Positions 36,698-48,404 of a stretch of 64,000 nucleotides of DNA are shown one piece after another. The stretch is from Magicicada septendecula (Eukaryota; Arthropoda; Insecta; Hemiptera; Cicadidae), in assembly GCA_034769895.1 (NCBI GenBank), contig CM068372.1, positions 239,406,343 through 239,470,342 of the forward strand, read 5' to 3'. The notes under the pieces are model-generated. The model saw only the letters and a list, made by a program, of their open reading frames with translations, searched no databases and was not told the DNA's origin. Both the position numbers and the translations under genes were made by a program. Every line of letters starts with the position of its first letter. Position 1 is the stretch's first letter.

Positions 36698-37194
36698 TGT
36701 TAAACTTTGTACTTATAATATCTGCAATGTAACGGCGTGTGTGCGTGCAGTGACGTCATCCCCCCCCCGTTAAACTGCTGCCAGCGTGTCCTGCATGCTC
36801 GCAGCAAGCCAGTCTAGTTCAGTTAACTGCTAAACTCCGAAAGGGCAACAAGCCTTCATTTCGCCAGCCGCGGCTATGTAATTATTATCAATTCTGAATA
36901 TTCCACTTCAAATTATTATTATGATCTTCAGTACTTAATTCATTAATACTTAGGCAATTTTCAGCTTCAATTTATTAGTATGACTTTCAATATTTAATTC
37001 AACTCTACTTCTCAGGCAATGTATGCCGCGCTGCACTGCACGTGCCATGCAATCGTTTTCATAAACATATAATAAACAGTTAATTCAAGGAAAATATACA
37101 GTCCACTACTTTATTTCATTTTGTACCAGCCAACTCATCACCTAACGTTGTAAGACCAACTCAAGATTATTTCGAGAGCGTCGAAGACGTGACA
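36698..37194 (+). mobile_element. BEL/Pao 5' LTR (unit 2)
   Basis: This 497-bp LTR has TGTTAAAC...GTGACA ends, preceded by ttcgt and followed by the primer site at 37197. Confidence 0.93.
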
Positions 37195-37196
37195 TT

Positions 37197-37214
37197 TGGT
37201 CCTCCGGGCCGGAT
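37197..37214 (+). promoter_or_regulatory. BEL primer binding site (unit 2)
   Basis: This has the same sequence as at 28040-28057, two bases after the LTR end. Confidence 0.6.
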
Positions 37215-37464
37215 CCGGATCGTGATTCGGATCAAGATTCTGATCTGTATTTCATTTAATGGGCCCAAACAACATTTTGTTCAAGCCCGAATCTTCTCAA
37301 ACGTAAGATTGCTGGCCGTAGCATACCTTCATTATTTTCAAAAAAAAACTTCATACTTGGCCGTACAAGATTCTACTGGACATCATCTCTAAGACAGCAA
37401 GATATTATAATTCATCGTAGCTTGTCATACAGCAGCGAAAGATTAGAACTTCAAGCTTGAACGG

Positions 37465-37468
37465 AGAG
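37465..37468. repeat. Target site duplication of the nested element, left (AGAG)
   Basis: This 4-bp repeat is identical to 46395-46398. Removing the insert with one copy rejoins the BEL leader smoothly. Confidence 0.82.
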
Positions 37469-39716
37469 TGTGCCGGTGTTTGCCTAACCCGGCGGTCGAA
37501 GGTTTTATAAAATTGGTTTTAATATAACGCGAGCACAAATGTCGGTTAGCGCGACGATATTCGGACGGCACTATTGAAACGGCGCGCGCCATCTGTGGGT
37601 GAGTTTTGCTTTTGTTGCATCGTAACTGCTTAAGGCAGTTTCAGTCCGGCAAGCAGCGAAGCAACAGACTCCCAGACTCGAACAGACATCGTTACGTAGT
37701 TGTTTCTTCTGCACTAATGGCAAGCTAAATTTACGAGACTTCCCGGTAAGTAATCATAGCATCTTATAGTATGCGTCAAAAAATAATTAAATTTATTTAA
37801 CGTAAATGTGTGCAGCCGTATGCGAAAGACGAATGTAGTTGGTGCGATCGGGCAGTGTGTGTATGTTGTAAAAGATTTATTCAATGTTCAGTATATACAG
37901 CTCATATCTTTTTCTTAATTATTATACAAGAGTCACCGTAATTATTTGATAAAGCTTGATGTAAATTTATAAGTTAAACTCAGTGTGTATGGACAGAGTT
38001 GAATTGCGTGGGTTATGTATGTACACGCAAGGGACTGCAAGTGTGTTCTTTTTAATTAATTATGGCAGTAAAAATAAATTGTGAGACCACCCTTAGATGA
38101 AACACTATTAATATTTTATTTGTGTGCAACTGTGAGTGCCTTTAATGTGGTCATTTTCTGACAAATTAAGATAATTGTGTGCCACGTGGCGCGGCCAACC
38201 TGTTTGATTATGTCGGCACTTGTTAAGATCTAGTGCAAGTGACTTTTACTCTACACCTTTTAATAATATTTTTTTTATTTAGAGAGTTCATTATCACCTT
38301 GTAGACTTAATTACTCTTCAGGCAATTTTCAAAAAAACATAATAACCGAAACTTTATGCTTTATCTTGAGTTGGTTGGAAGGCCCGTTCTGTGGTTATTA
38401 CCTGGAAATGGGGTGCACATTTTTATGAACAGCATTTCTAATTTTTGGTGAATTCCCAGGGTTCTCGTCTTAGCCGGAGATTCTGGTCTATGCTGATGTG
38501 ACTACACCTTCATCAGCCATGAGCCATCACACACACGCCTGTTCGGAAGAGGGAGTCTGTTGAACAACCACAAGACGCCTCACATGCTCACTTCTAAGGT
38601 GATATGAACTCTTTATATTTTCGTTGGCCGGGCCTGCCGTTCACCTGATATACAAATTAATTTTCTTTTGAAACCATGTGCCCACGCGGCTAGACAGTCT
38701 GCTCTGGGGTGTGTCAGCTGAACATTCATTATGAACATCATGTGACTTTTATAACTTAACTCCGTAAATCTAAATACTATGTTTGTAATTGTGTGCTGCA
38801 CTGGGGGAGCGTGCCAGAGGTTTTTTTTTTCTATTAAATATTTTTTATATATAGACAAGAGTCATTACACTATTCACTACAAATTTTAAGTCACATGTTA
38901 GGGGTTCTGTTCCGGCTGGTTCAGAACGGGTTTATATTTTAATTTCATTTTGGTTTAACAGGTAAGGGCTGGGGGGGGTTTCGTTTTCGGGCTGGTTTTT
39001 GGGGGTAAAAGGGGACATAGTTTTTGCCAGGCACATGTTCATTCAGTTTAAGGCAGGTTTGATTCATGTCACACATGGTCAAGTACATGCTGGCGCGCTC
39101 CCACATCTGCTAGGATACAACAGTCGGTTATTATAAACTCATTTATACACAGCCATCTGGCTTTAACAGAAAAGAAATTTTATATTTTTGTGGGCATATA
39201 CTGATTAATTTTCGACCTTGTATAAGCATATACTAATACATGTATCCAACTGGATTTGTAAAACAAAATTAACATTTTAGCAACTCATACCAATTGCTTA
39301 AAATCAGGTGATGAGGATTTTTCTCGTTTATATGATGTCTAAGAAACTTAAAGATTTTCATATGCTCATAGTGGGCTAATTATCAGATGCTATCTATATA
39401 TCTGGGCAGTCCGGTCTCTCTTTATGCCTTGTGAGTGATTATCATCCTTTTGCGGGTTTTTTTGTAATTATTTAACTTGATGGGAATTAATGAATCATGG
39501 TGACTGGAAGTTGAACATTTATGATTGCCGGTCTTGGGGCTCTGCAGAAACGCTTCCTGTCGGGCAGGTCGAGCATGCGTATTCTAAGGGGACTAGGTGT
39601 CTATAATATGTGTATATAATTATGAGTGTATGTGTCTTTATGTTCCGTACGTGTTGTTAATGTTAAGTGTTAGTAAAAAGAAAGGGGGGAATTATATAAT
39701 TGAGGAATGTTGCCTG

Positions 39717-39758
<42 letters not shown>

Positions 39759-40099
39759 ATAGATAGATATTGTCTTTGACACGATTAAGGATATGTGAAT
39801 TATTTATTTATTATGTTTTTTGTGGGTTATTGCCCGTGCCATGTGATAATTATGTGATTTGCAGGATATTATATGTAACGAATTATGGGGGCAAAATAAA
39901 AGTTGTTATTGTTAAATTACAGCCGAGTTTCATTGCAAGTCCCGTCATACTGGACCCAGCGCATTTTTGGCTTCTCTAGGCTCCGGCCTAGTTTTAAATA
40001 ACTTGTGGCTTCTCTTTCAAAAAAAATATAAATACAAAAAAAATAAATACAAAAAAAGTTTTTTTTTTATATAACAGCAAAAAGGAAAGAGGGGTTACA
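37469..40099 (+). mobile_element. Long LTR, copy 2 (5' LTR of the complete element)
   Basis: This 2631-bp LTR is very close to copy 1, from which it differs by few substitutions and a longer TA run. It differs more from copy 3, so the insertion is older than the duplication. Confidence 0.92.
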
Positions 40100-40101
40100 A
40101 A

Positions 40102-40112
40102 TGGTAGCAGAG
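40102..40112 (+). promoter_or_regulatory. Primer binding site matching initiator tRNA-Met (copy 2)
   Basis: TGGTAGCAGAG lies two bases after the LTR, as at 30936. Confidence 0.75.
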
Positions 40113-40687
40113 AGCGTGGTTCATTCGAGGGTTGAACCCTTGGGTCCTTGGTGTGACGGGGCTTGCAAACTCAGAAATACTATGCTATTGTTATGCCATT
40201 GTTTTTTTTTTTTGGTAGATGCCCATGTAGGCTAGTTTAGGTATAACTTGTGAGTCTGGTCGCACCACGGGGCGGGTATTTGTGTTTAGAAAATTTGAGA
40301 GGTTGAACTGCCGGGGGGTCTCAAGCGTTGCCTTGGTGATTGAATATGGCTGATTCGAGGTCGGAGTTTAGCGTGTGACATTAGCGGGATGCGGTATGGC
40401 CTGATCGGAAGTCGGTACCGTCACCTACTAAATTCCTGAATTAAGAATACTGACTACTAGTTGTGTCGGTGAGACGTGTGTGTCGGATTGATGTTTGATG
40501 TTATGTATGTTCAGTATTGTTGGTTGTTGCTTGTCTCCTTCTGTGGTGTTAGTAGGTGGTTCCGAAGTAGGCCAGGTCTCCGCAGCGCTAGAGAACCCGG
40601 GGGTCGCTCAAAGGAAGGACAGTACTTGGGTTTTTTCTGATTCTTGTGAATATGTTTTTGAAGGTCGTGTTTGTGTTAGGTTTTTAG

Positions 40688-42778
40688 TGGGGATTTGTTT
40701 TATTATTGTTTGTTTTGAATTGTGCAATTCTGGCGGCGGTATGCTATCAGAAATTGCCCCACCCTCTTTCAGGAGTTCTCCAGAAACTTTCAGTGTTAGA
40801 TGGAATAGAGGAGGAGCAGTTGCTGGTTTTCTTAGATCTTGTTCTGCAGTTGGCAGATTTCCCGGGGGTGTCCGATGGGGAGGTCTTGTCCCTTATATAC
40901 CCGTATTGTCGGGGTTCATTAGCAGGGTTGGTCACCAACAACACTCTGTGTCGGGGCGGCAGTGTCGATGCTTTCCATGGGGAAGTGTTGGATTTCTTCA
41001 TACCCCATCGCCGACGTGCCCAGCTTAAGTTTGAGTTATTCTATCGCCTACAGGCCAGCGGAGAGGCGTTAGGAGACTTCGTGCATGATGTAAGGAAAGC
41101 TGCCCGTATATTAAGGTTGGGGTTGCCCGAGACGGAAGTAATACAAGTAATACGAGAAGGTCTGAATCCCCAAGAGAGATCTCATTTGATCTTCGCAGAT
41201 CCTCCACGTTGTTTTGCGGACCTGGACCGGTGGTGTGCGCATGCCCGGAGAGTCCAGGAGAATGATGAGTCCCGGGGAAGAGATGCTACAGATGTCCAAT
41301 ACTCCAGTGGTTTGTCAGGAAGATCTAAAAGGGACAAACATGGTGGTTGGTGGAGAACACAAGAGACTGTCAGAAAGCCTGAATATTCCGGAAGTGACGG
41401 AGGCTACAAGGGGGTGGGAAGTGAGAAGACGGTAACAACAGCTACAGCACGGAAAACAAAGAAATACGAAATTAACAGGGGAAGAAGAAATTATGTTAGG
41501 GAACAAACATCGGCAAGTAGGGAGCCTGTACCAAGGCGTTATTCCTATTCGGAGAAGAAGGAAACTTTAAAGGTTCCAGAGGAAGTACAAGTGCCTAAGA
41601 GAGTAGTGGATGAAGAAGGTGAAGCAGAAGAAGAAAAGCGGAATAACTTCTGTGGATCAATACAAGAGCCTAGGAACACGTCAGTTAACACTGAGTTACA
41701 GGACTCGAAGAGGACGTCATGGTTGAATCCAGATGCCGCAGAATTTGTTCCGGTATCTCCATCTCGGTTCGTGAGGGATCCAGAGCCTGTAACATCATCA
41801 TCGCCTACGCCGGGATATGAGAAGTCACTTGATGGTGTAGCTTTACCATCGCCAGTAGAAATTAATTTAGTCATTGCACATGAACCTGGACAGCTGGATT
41901 CCAGGGTGGAAAATGTTGAGGACGTTGTAGTTGCTGAAAGTGGTGAAGGAGCGGAATCGACAGAAGAGGCAGAAGAGCGGTCTGCGGATGCTGCACAGGG
42001 AAGTATAGTTATAGGTGTTAGGGAGACTGAAGAGTCGGAGTTTGCGGAGGGACACAGGGATGTCCAGGCTGCAAGTGTTTCTGAGGTTGTGGATGGACAA
42101 GGGGATGTTCATGCCGCAAGTGTGGTAGAAGTAGACGAGGTAGACGTTGAGGAGAAATTTGGTGGCAACGTTGTGGAGTGTGCGAGTGAGATTGATGTAG
42201 TGTGTGAAGATGTGCAGACGCCTTCTGTAAGTAGTGTTGAGGATTCCGAAGAACGAAAAGAAGTTTCAGGTGGACCAGGTGAGCAACTAGAGGAGGACAA
42301 GGATGTGCAGTGTTCTGATGGTGGAAGTGGATGTGATGGCGATTATGTTGATGATGAACGTGTTGATGAAAATGAGATTTGAGAAGAAGTTGGTGAAGAA
42401 GCTTGTGAAGGAGCTGGTGACGAGTGTGATGATGAAATTGGGGAGGAGCTGAGGGAAGATGCGGTTGAAGATGGATCAGAGGAGCAGCTGGAAAATGCTG
42501 AGGAGGTGCAGTGTCATGAGGTTGATTTGGATTATGGGGATGAAAAGGGGGAAATGGTAGAAGAAAAGAAAGAAGTAGAAAAGGAAGAAATTGTAGTAGA
42601 GGAGTTAGGTGATGAGCATAATCCAAATCGGAGTGAAAGTAGTGAGGTAAGTTGCCCCGATTCTGATTCAGAGGAAACAAGTCCGTACCGTTCAACACGA
42701 AATAGTTCCTCAGAGAGTGGTGTCCGAAAGGAACGAGTACCCAAAGTCCGTCACAGAAAGGTAAGAAGAAGAGGTTAA
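40688..42778 (+). pseudogene. Gag-like protein of the long-LTR element, unit 2, with in-frame TGA
   Basis: This is the same protein as at 31521-33611 with few substitutions, including Asn to Ser in the capsid segment and Ala to Gly near residue 240. The TGA is at 42380-42382 and the frame ends at 42778. The acidic middle and basic tail are retained. If the TGA is read through, the product is about 690 residues. If not, it stops at about 558 and loses the basic tail. Confidence 0.7.
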
Positions 42779-43747
42779 CGGGTAGCGGGTAGATGTTCCC
42801 CACTGTCCCAGTGGTGTTCGTCTACTTCAGGGTTGCGCCCCTGCCCACGCGAGCCTTGGTTTTCTCCAGTCATACTCCTTTTCGGAGGGAACCATGTCCT
42901 TACCCTTACTCCTAGCTATTGACCCTTTAATGATCCTTGCCCTGTTTCATCTTCCCGATTTTCCTACCCCTCCCCTTAGTTAAAAAAAAAAAAAAAAAAA
43001 AAAAAACTATCAATAAGGAATTAGAGAACCTTGCCGAGAGTGCACTTTAGATTGTGGTCCTCGAGATTGTCAGTTTCCCCTGTTTTAAAAGTAAGATGGA
43101 GAGTGATAGCGTGCTGTTGTTTCTGATTAGTGGTTGATTTTGATTTTTGTTTAGTGTAGAGGTCGAGCCATGCCGCATTCTCCGGTTGTTCCCCGGGTGT
43201 TTTTGTTGAGAGAGAGAATTGTATTTATTGTGTATCGACGTCGGCAGAGAAGTGAAACCCCCCTTGCTAGTCATGGTGTTTTTGTTGAGTAATAGTTAGG
43301 ATGGATGTTTGCATGCCCTTGGTGCGGTCCTCTCTGTCTGGCTAAGCGGGGCCGTCCGCCCTTGTGTAGGGATGTGGGCCAGCCATATGGCAAGGATGGA
43401 GATGCCTTGTGGGTGCATGTGGATGGTCGGTTGAAGAGATGGACGAGAAGTAGTACGGTCACTCACATACCAAGGTGGGAGATACCTTGTTTGGTCTTAG
43501 GACGAGTATGTGAGTGGGACCGATGGAAGGAGGTGATGGTCACCGGAGAGGGTGACGTGATGGGGCGGTCCCGTGGGGTTGGCATAGCGGAGAGGGTCGC
43601 ATGGGGATGTCTGTTCTCCTGAGAGCAAGTGCTGCTGGGCCGCCATTATCACGAAGTCCACTAGCTTGTTTTGGGAAGGGGGTACACTGCAGGGTACTCT
43701 CCCGAGTTTAAGTGTGGGCCAACCGGGTTGCCCTTTCGGGGTGGGGG
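42779..43747 (+). other. 3' interior of the complete gag-only element
   Basis: This is mostly non-coding, with an A-run near 42982-43007. A 105-codon ORF (43305-43622) begins at an ATG and is rich in Trp, Gly, Arg and Val. In unit 1 it is cut by the duplication junction. I do not recognise it, and it may be chance in a GC-richer stretch. Confidence 0.5.
43738..43747 (+). promoter_or_regulatory. Polypurine tract of the gag-only element
   Basis: ggggtggggg directly abuts the TG of the 3' LTR, where plus-strand synthesis would be primed. It contains one T. Confidence 0.75.
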
Positions 43748-46394
43748 TGTGCCGGTGTTTGCCTAACCCGGCGGTCGAAGGTTTTATAAAATTGGTTTTA
43801 ATATAACGCGAGCACAAATGTCGGTTAGCGCGACGATATTCGGACGGCACTATTGAAACGGCGCGCGCCATCTATGGGCGAGTTTTGCTTTTGTTGCATC
43901 GTAACTGCTTAAGGCAGTTTCAGTCCGGCAAGCAGCGAAGCAACAGACTCCCAGACTCGAACAGACATCGTTACGTAGTTGTTTCTTCTGCACTAATGGC
44001 AAGCTAAATTTACGAGACTTCCCGGTAAGTAATCATAGCATCTTATAGTATGCGTCAAAAAATAATTAAATTTATTTAACGTAAATGTATGCAGCCGTAT
44101 GCGAAAGACGAATGTAGTTGGTGCGATCGGGCAGTGTGTGTATGTTGTAAAAGATTTATTCAATGTTCAGTGTATACAGCTCATACCTTTTTCTTAATTA
44201 CTATACAAGACTCACCGTAATTATTTGATAAAGCTTGATGTAAATTTATAAGTTAAACTCAGTGTGTATGGACAGAGTTGAATTGCGTGGGTTATGTATG
44301 TACACGCAAGGGACTGCAAGTGTGTTCTTTTTAATTAATTATGGCAGTAAAAATAAATTGTGAGACCACCCTTAAATGAAACACTATTAATATTTTATTT
44401 GTGTGCAACTGTGAGTGCCTTTAATGTGGTCATTTTCTGACAAATTAAGATAATTGTGTGCCACGTGGCGCGGCCAACCTGTTTGATTATGTCGGCACTT
44501 GTTAAGATCTAGTGCAAGTGACTTTTACTCTACACCTTTTAATAATATTTTTTTTATTTAGTGAGTTCATTATCAACTTGTAGACTTAATTACTCTTCAG
44601 GCAATTTTCAAAAAAAATAATAACCGAAACTTTATGCTTTATCTTGAGTTGGTTGGAAGGCCCGTTCTGTGGTTATTACCTGGAACTGGGGTGCACATTT
44701 TTATGAACAGCATTTCTAATTTTTGGTGAATTCCCAGGGTTCTCGTCTTAGCCGGAGATTCTGGTCTATGCTGATGTGACTACACCTTCATCAGCCATGA
44801 GCCATCACACACACCTCTGTTCGGAAGAGGGAGTCTGTTGAACAACCACAAGACGCCTCACATGCTCACGACTAAGGTGATATGAACTCTTTTTATTTTC
44901 GTTGGCCGGGCCTGCCGTTCACCTGATTTACAAATTAATTTTCTTTTGAAACCATGTGCCCACGCGGCTAGACAGTCTGCTCTGGGGTGTGTCAGCTGAA
45001 CATTCATTATGAACATCATGTGACTTTTATAACTTAACTCCGTAAATCTAAATACTATGTTTGTAATTGTGTGCTGCACTGGGGGAGCGTGCCAGAGGTT
45101 TTTTTTTTCTATTAAATATTTTTTATATATAGACAAGAGTCATTACACTATTCACTACAAAATTTAAGTCACATGTTAGGGGTTCTGTTCCGGCTGGTTC
45201 AGAACGGGTTTATATTTTAATTTCATTTTGGTTTAACAGGTAAGGGCTGGGGGGGGTTTCGTTTTCGGGCTGGTTTTTGGGGGCAAAAGGGGACATAGTT
45301 TTTGCCAGGCACATGTTCATTCAGTTTAAGGCAGGTTTGATTCATGTCACACATGGTCAAGTACATGCTGGCGCGCTCCCACATCTGCTAGGATACAACA
45401 GTCGGTTATTATAAACTCATTTATACACAGCCATCTGGCTTTAACAGAAAAGAAATTTTATATTTTTGTGGGCATATACTGATTAATTTTCGATCTTGTA
45501 TAAGCATATACTGATTAATTTTTGACCTTGTAAAAGCATATACTGATACATGTATCCCTCTGGATTTGTAAAACCAAATTAACATTTTAGCAACTCATAC
45601 CAATTGCTTAAAATCAGGTGATGAGGATTTTTCTCGTTTATATGATGTCTAAGAAACTTAAAGATTTTCATATGCTCATAGTGGGCCAATTATCAGATGC
45701 TATCTATATATCTGGGCAGTCCGGTCTCTCTTTATGCCTTGTGAGTGATTATCATCCTTTTGCGGGTTTTTTTGTAATTATTTAACTTGATGGGAATTAA
45801 TGAATCATGGTGACTGGAAGTTGAACATTTATGATTGCCGGTCTTGGGGCTCTGCAGAAACGCTGCCTGTCGGGCAGGTCGAGCATGCGTATTCTAAGGG
45901 GACTAGGTGTCTATAATATGTGTATATAATTATGAGTGTATGTGTCTTTATGTTCCGTACTTGTTGTTAATGTTAAGTGTTAGTAAAAAAAAGGGGGGGA
46001 ATTATATAATTGAGGAATGTTGCCTGCTATATATATATATATATATATATATAGGGATAGATAGATATTGTCTTTGACACGATTAAGGATATGTGAATTT
46101 TTTATTTATTATGTTTTTTGTGGGTTATTGCCCGTGCCATGTGATAATTATGTGATTTGCAGGATATTATATGTAACGAATTATGGGGGCAAAATAAAAG
46201 TTGTTATTGTTAAATTACAGCCGAGTTTCATTGCAAGTCCCGTCATACTGGACCCAGCGCATTTTTGGTTTCTCTAGGCTCCGGCCTAGTTTTAAATAAC
46301 TTGTGGCTTCTCTTTCAAAAAAAATATAAATACAAAAAAAATAAATACAAAAAAAGTTTTTTTTATATACAGCAAAAAGGAAAGAGGGGTTACA
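43748..46394 (+). mobile_element. Long LTR, copy 3 (3' LTR of the complete element)
   Basis: This 2647-bp LTR has the same ends. It has its own substitutions and an extra internal repeat of about 32 bases near 45480-45545 (atactgatta motif doubled), and a shorter TA run near 46029-46052. Confidence 0.92.
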
Positions 46395-46398
46395 AGAG
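46395..46398. repeat. Target site duplication of the nested element, right (AGAG)
   Basis: It is identical to 37465-37468. Confidence 0.82.
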
Positions 46399-46957
46399 CT
46401 ACAGCTTCAAGCATTACCCGACCAGCGGAAACAGACTTGCGCCACCATCCAAGGCCTGCCGAACAGGATCGCCAAGGAAACAACAGGCAACGGAGCCATC
46501 TTCAACCTGCCGAGGACTCATAATCCACGTGACTATGAACTTGTTTTTTCTTCTAGTTTTTCACTTATAATTTTATGTACAGTAGAAAATCAGTAATATT
46601 TTAATATATATAATTAATAGCATTTGATATAAAATCATCAATAATTTTTATGTAAACAGAAATTATATTTAAGTGACCATAGACCTGTATTTTCACATAA
46701 ATTTGCACTTATTACAATTTTACAATAATTCAGTCAGAAACTTAAGTAATGTGATGAAGCTATATGTATATTTTTACTTTTAATGAGTCATTTTAAAAAA
46801 AAATAATTACCTATTATAATAAGGAATTAGATTAAGTTATATACTGATCACTGACTGCCGCATTATATCAGAATTTGATAAAGTACTCAAATTACATTAA
46901 TTGTTCACCTGTTCTGTATTTATTTATCTGTTTCGGATCACAGCTTGCACTTCATTC
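46399..46957 (+). other. BEL leader, resumed after the nested insertion
   Basis: This is non-coding, with a GC-richer start and then an AT-rich part before the gag ATG at 46958. Confidence 0.7.
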
Positions 46958-47934
46958 ATGACTGATGTGAAAGCGTTAATTAAAAAACGTGGCACAATTA
47001 AGACCTCTATATCCCGTGTAAACACCTTCGCGGACAATTTCGATCCTGACATAAACGATCACCATGCTTTAAAAATTAAACTCCGTCACTTGATGGAGTT
47101 GTCCGCGAAGTATGATGAAATTCAGACCCAAATTGAGGCTGATGAATCTGATTTCACATCGGTAAGTGACAGGGTTCAGACAGAGGATGATCTCTGTACT
47201 ATTGAGTGTAAGCTGCATTAATTGTCTCAGCGTATCATATAGGGAATGTCTTGGGCATGAAGTCCATTCAGCAAGAGTCCATGGTTGGCATTTCGAAATT
47301 TTTTGACGAAATCACCGCAAATATAAACGTCGTTTTGAATTCATTAAGTTTACCTGTAAATACTTTTGAAATTATTTTTGTTCAATATTTAACGCAGAAA
47401 CTCGATAACCAGACATGCCGACTATGGAAGGAAAGTCTATCCGACGAGCGATTCCCTAATTTCACCAATTTTATTAAATTTTTAAATGGTAGAAGGCAAT
47501 TAATGCGAAACGTCGGCGCCTCGACCAGTTCAGCAAACAGGACACAAGTTAGCGATAAGATTCCCTATCGCAAGACTATTAAACCCATTGAGCTCACTAG
47601 GTCAACATTTCATACTCATATCAACAATAACATTTGTCAGCTGTGTCGCGGTAAACATAGACTCTCTGAATGCCCACAATTCGTGGCTATATCTCCCTTT
47701 AAGCGAAAAAACATTTTACTCAAACACAAACTTTGCTTAAATTGCATGCGTCCAGGCCATGAGCCCTCACACTGTCCTTCCAAATTTTCTTGTAGGACAT
47801 GTTCTAAACGACATCATACAATGATCCCCATATCAGGCAGTAACACTTCAAGTAGGGGCAACAATCAATTTTCCCTCAAACTACAAACAAACAAATCTAT
47901 TCTATTATCCTATTATCCACCACTGTCTGCATGA
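46958..47934 (+). pseudogene. BEL/Pao Gag, with the central part missing
   Basis: The ATG at 46958 starts MTDVKALIKKRGTIKTS and a helix-rich N-terminus typical of BEL Gag. This frame stops at 47221. A second frame from about 47223 carries the C-terminal Gag part (LTQKLDNQTCRLW, FLNGRRQLMRN) and zinc-knuckle-like motifs (CQLCRGKHRLSEC, CLNCMRPGHEPSHC, CRTCSKRHH). The long segment that normally lies between, with the LPK-ELPKF-G block and the capsid core, is absent. About 400 bases or more seem to have been deleted at about 47215-47235. The function, RNA packaging and particle assembly, is therefore lost here. Confidence 0.85.
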
Positions 47935-48404
47935 CAACGGACCAGGCCGGTAGGAAGCATCCAGTAAGGATTTTATTAGACTCAGGATCTCAAGCAAACT
48001 TTTGTACCATGAGTTTCGCGCGTCCCATGGGTCTAAAATTAACTAAGTCTCAATTACCCATCATCACTGGTATAAACAATTCCCTATGTCAAGCTGACTT
48101 TAGTACAAGGGTAAGCCTAAATTCTCGTTACAAGGATTTTAATCTGAACGTGCATTGCGCTGTGCTTCCCAGTATTACGAATAATCTTCCTGCAGAATCG
48201 TTTGATATCTCATCTCTAAATATACCAAAAAACATATTCTTAGCTGACCCGCAACTAAACTTTTCTTCACAAATCGACATATTACTTGGTGCCCAGTACT
48301 ATTTACAATTGATTGAACCTGTCAAATTCATCCGCAGCCCACACTTTCCCATAATACAGGAGACAAAATTGGGATTCATCCTTGCTGGTAACCTGCCTTT
48401 TTAA
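47931..48404 (+). pseudogene. BEL/Pao aspartic protease region
   Basis: The frame reads VRILLDSGSQANF, the retropepsin active-site motif (D-S-G), followed by the usual BEL linker ending QIDILLGAQYY and KLGFILAGNLPF. In BEL elements gag and pol usually share one frame. Here the frame changes relative to gag within about 47905-47930, and again at about 48385-48404, so the polyprotein is broken on both sides. The catalytic Asp-Ser-Gly itself is intact. Confidence 0.85.

Larger units (their letters stand above)
34200..43372. repeat. Tandem segmental duplication, unit 2 (about 9.17 kb)
   Basis: This is the second copy of 25114-34199. It continues past 43372 into the rest of the interior and the third long LTR, so this unit is the original context and unit 1 the truncated one. 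One non-SNP difference is a short patch near 43160-43175 that differs from 34000-34010. Confidence 0.93.
37469..46394 (+). mobile_element. Gag-only LTR retrotransposon with giant LTRs, complete copy (8.9 kb)
   Basis: It has two LTRs (37469-40099 and 43748-46394, about 2.63 and 2.65 kb), an initiator-Met primer site, one gag-like frame and a polypurine tract next to the 3' LTR. The interior is only 3648 bp and holds no protease, RT, RNase H or integrase. It is therefore non-autonomous and must borrow a polymerase. The 4-bp target duplication and Gag type suggest Ty3/Gypsy relatives, but without pol this is inference. Confidence 0.88.

Noticed and set aside
25114-43372. Satellite or multi-copy array instead of a two-unit duplication
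   Set aside because: Only two units exist and the third long LTR is explained as the normal 3' LTR. No third copy of the flank is present.
43305-43622. 105-codon ORF in the 3' interior of the gag-only element
   Set aside because: It lies in a GC-richer non-coding stretch. No similarity is recognised and it is cut in unit 1. Mentioned only within the interior feature.
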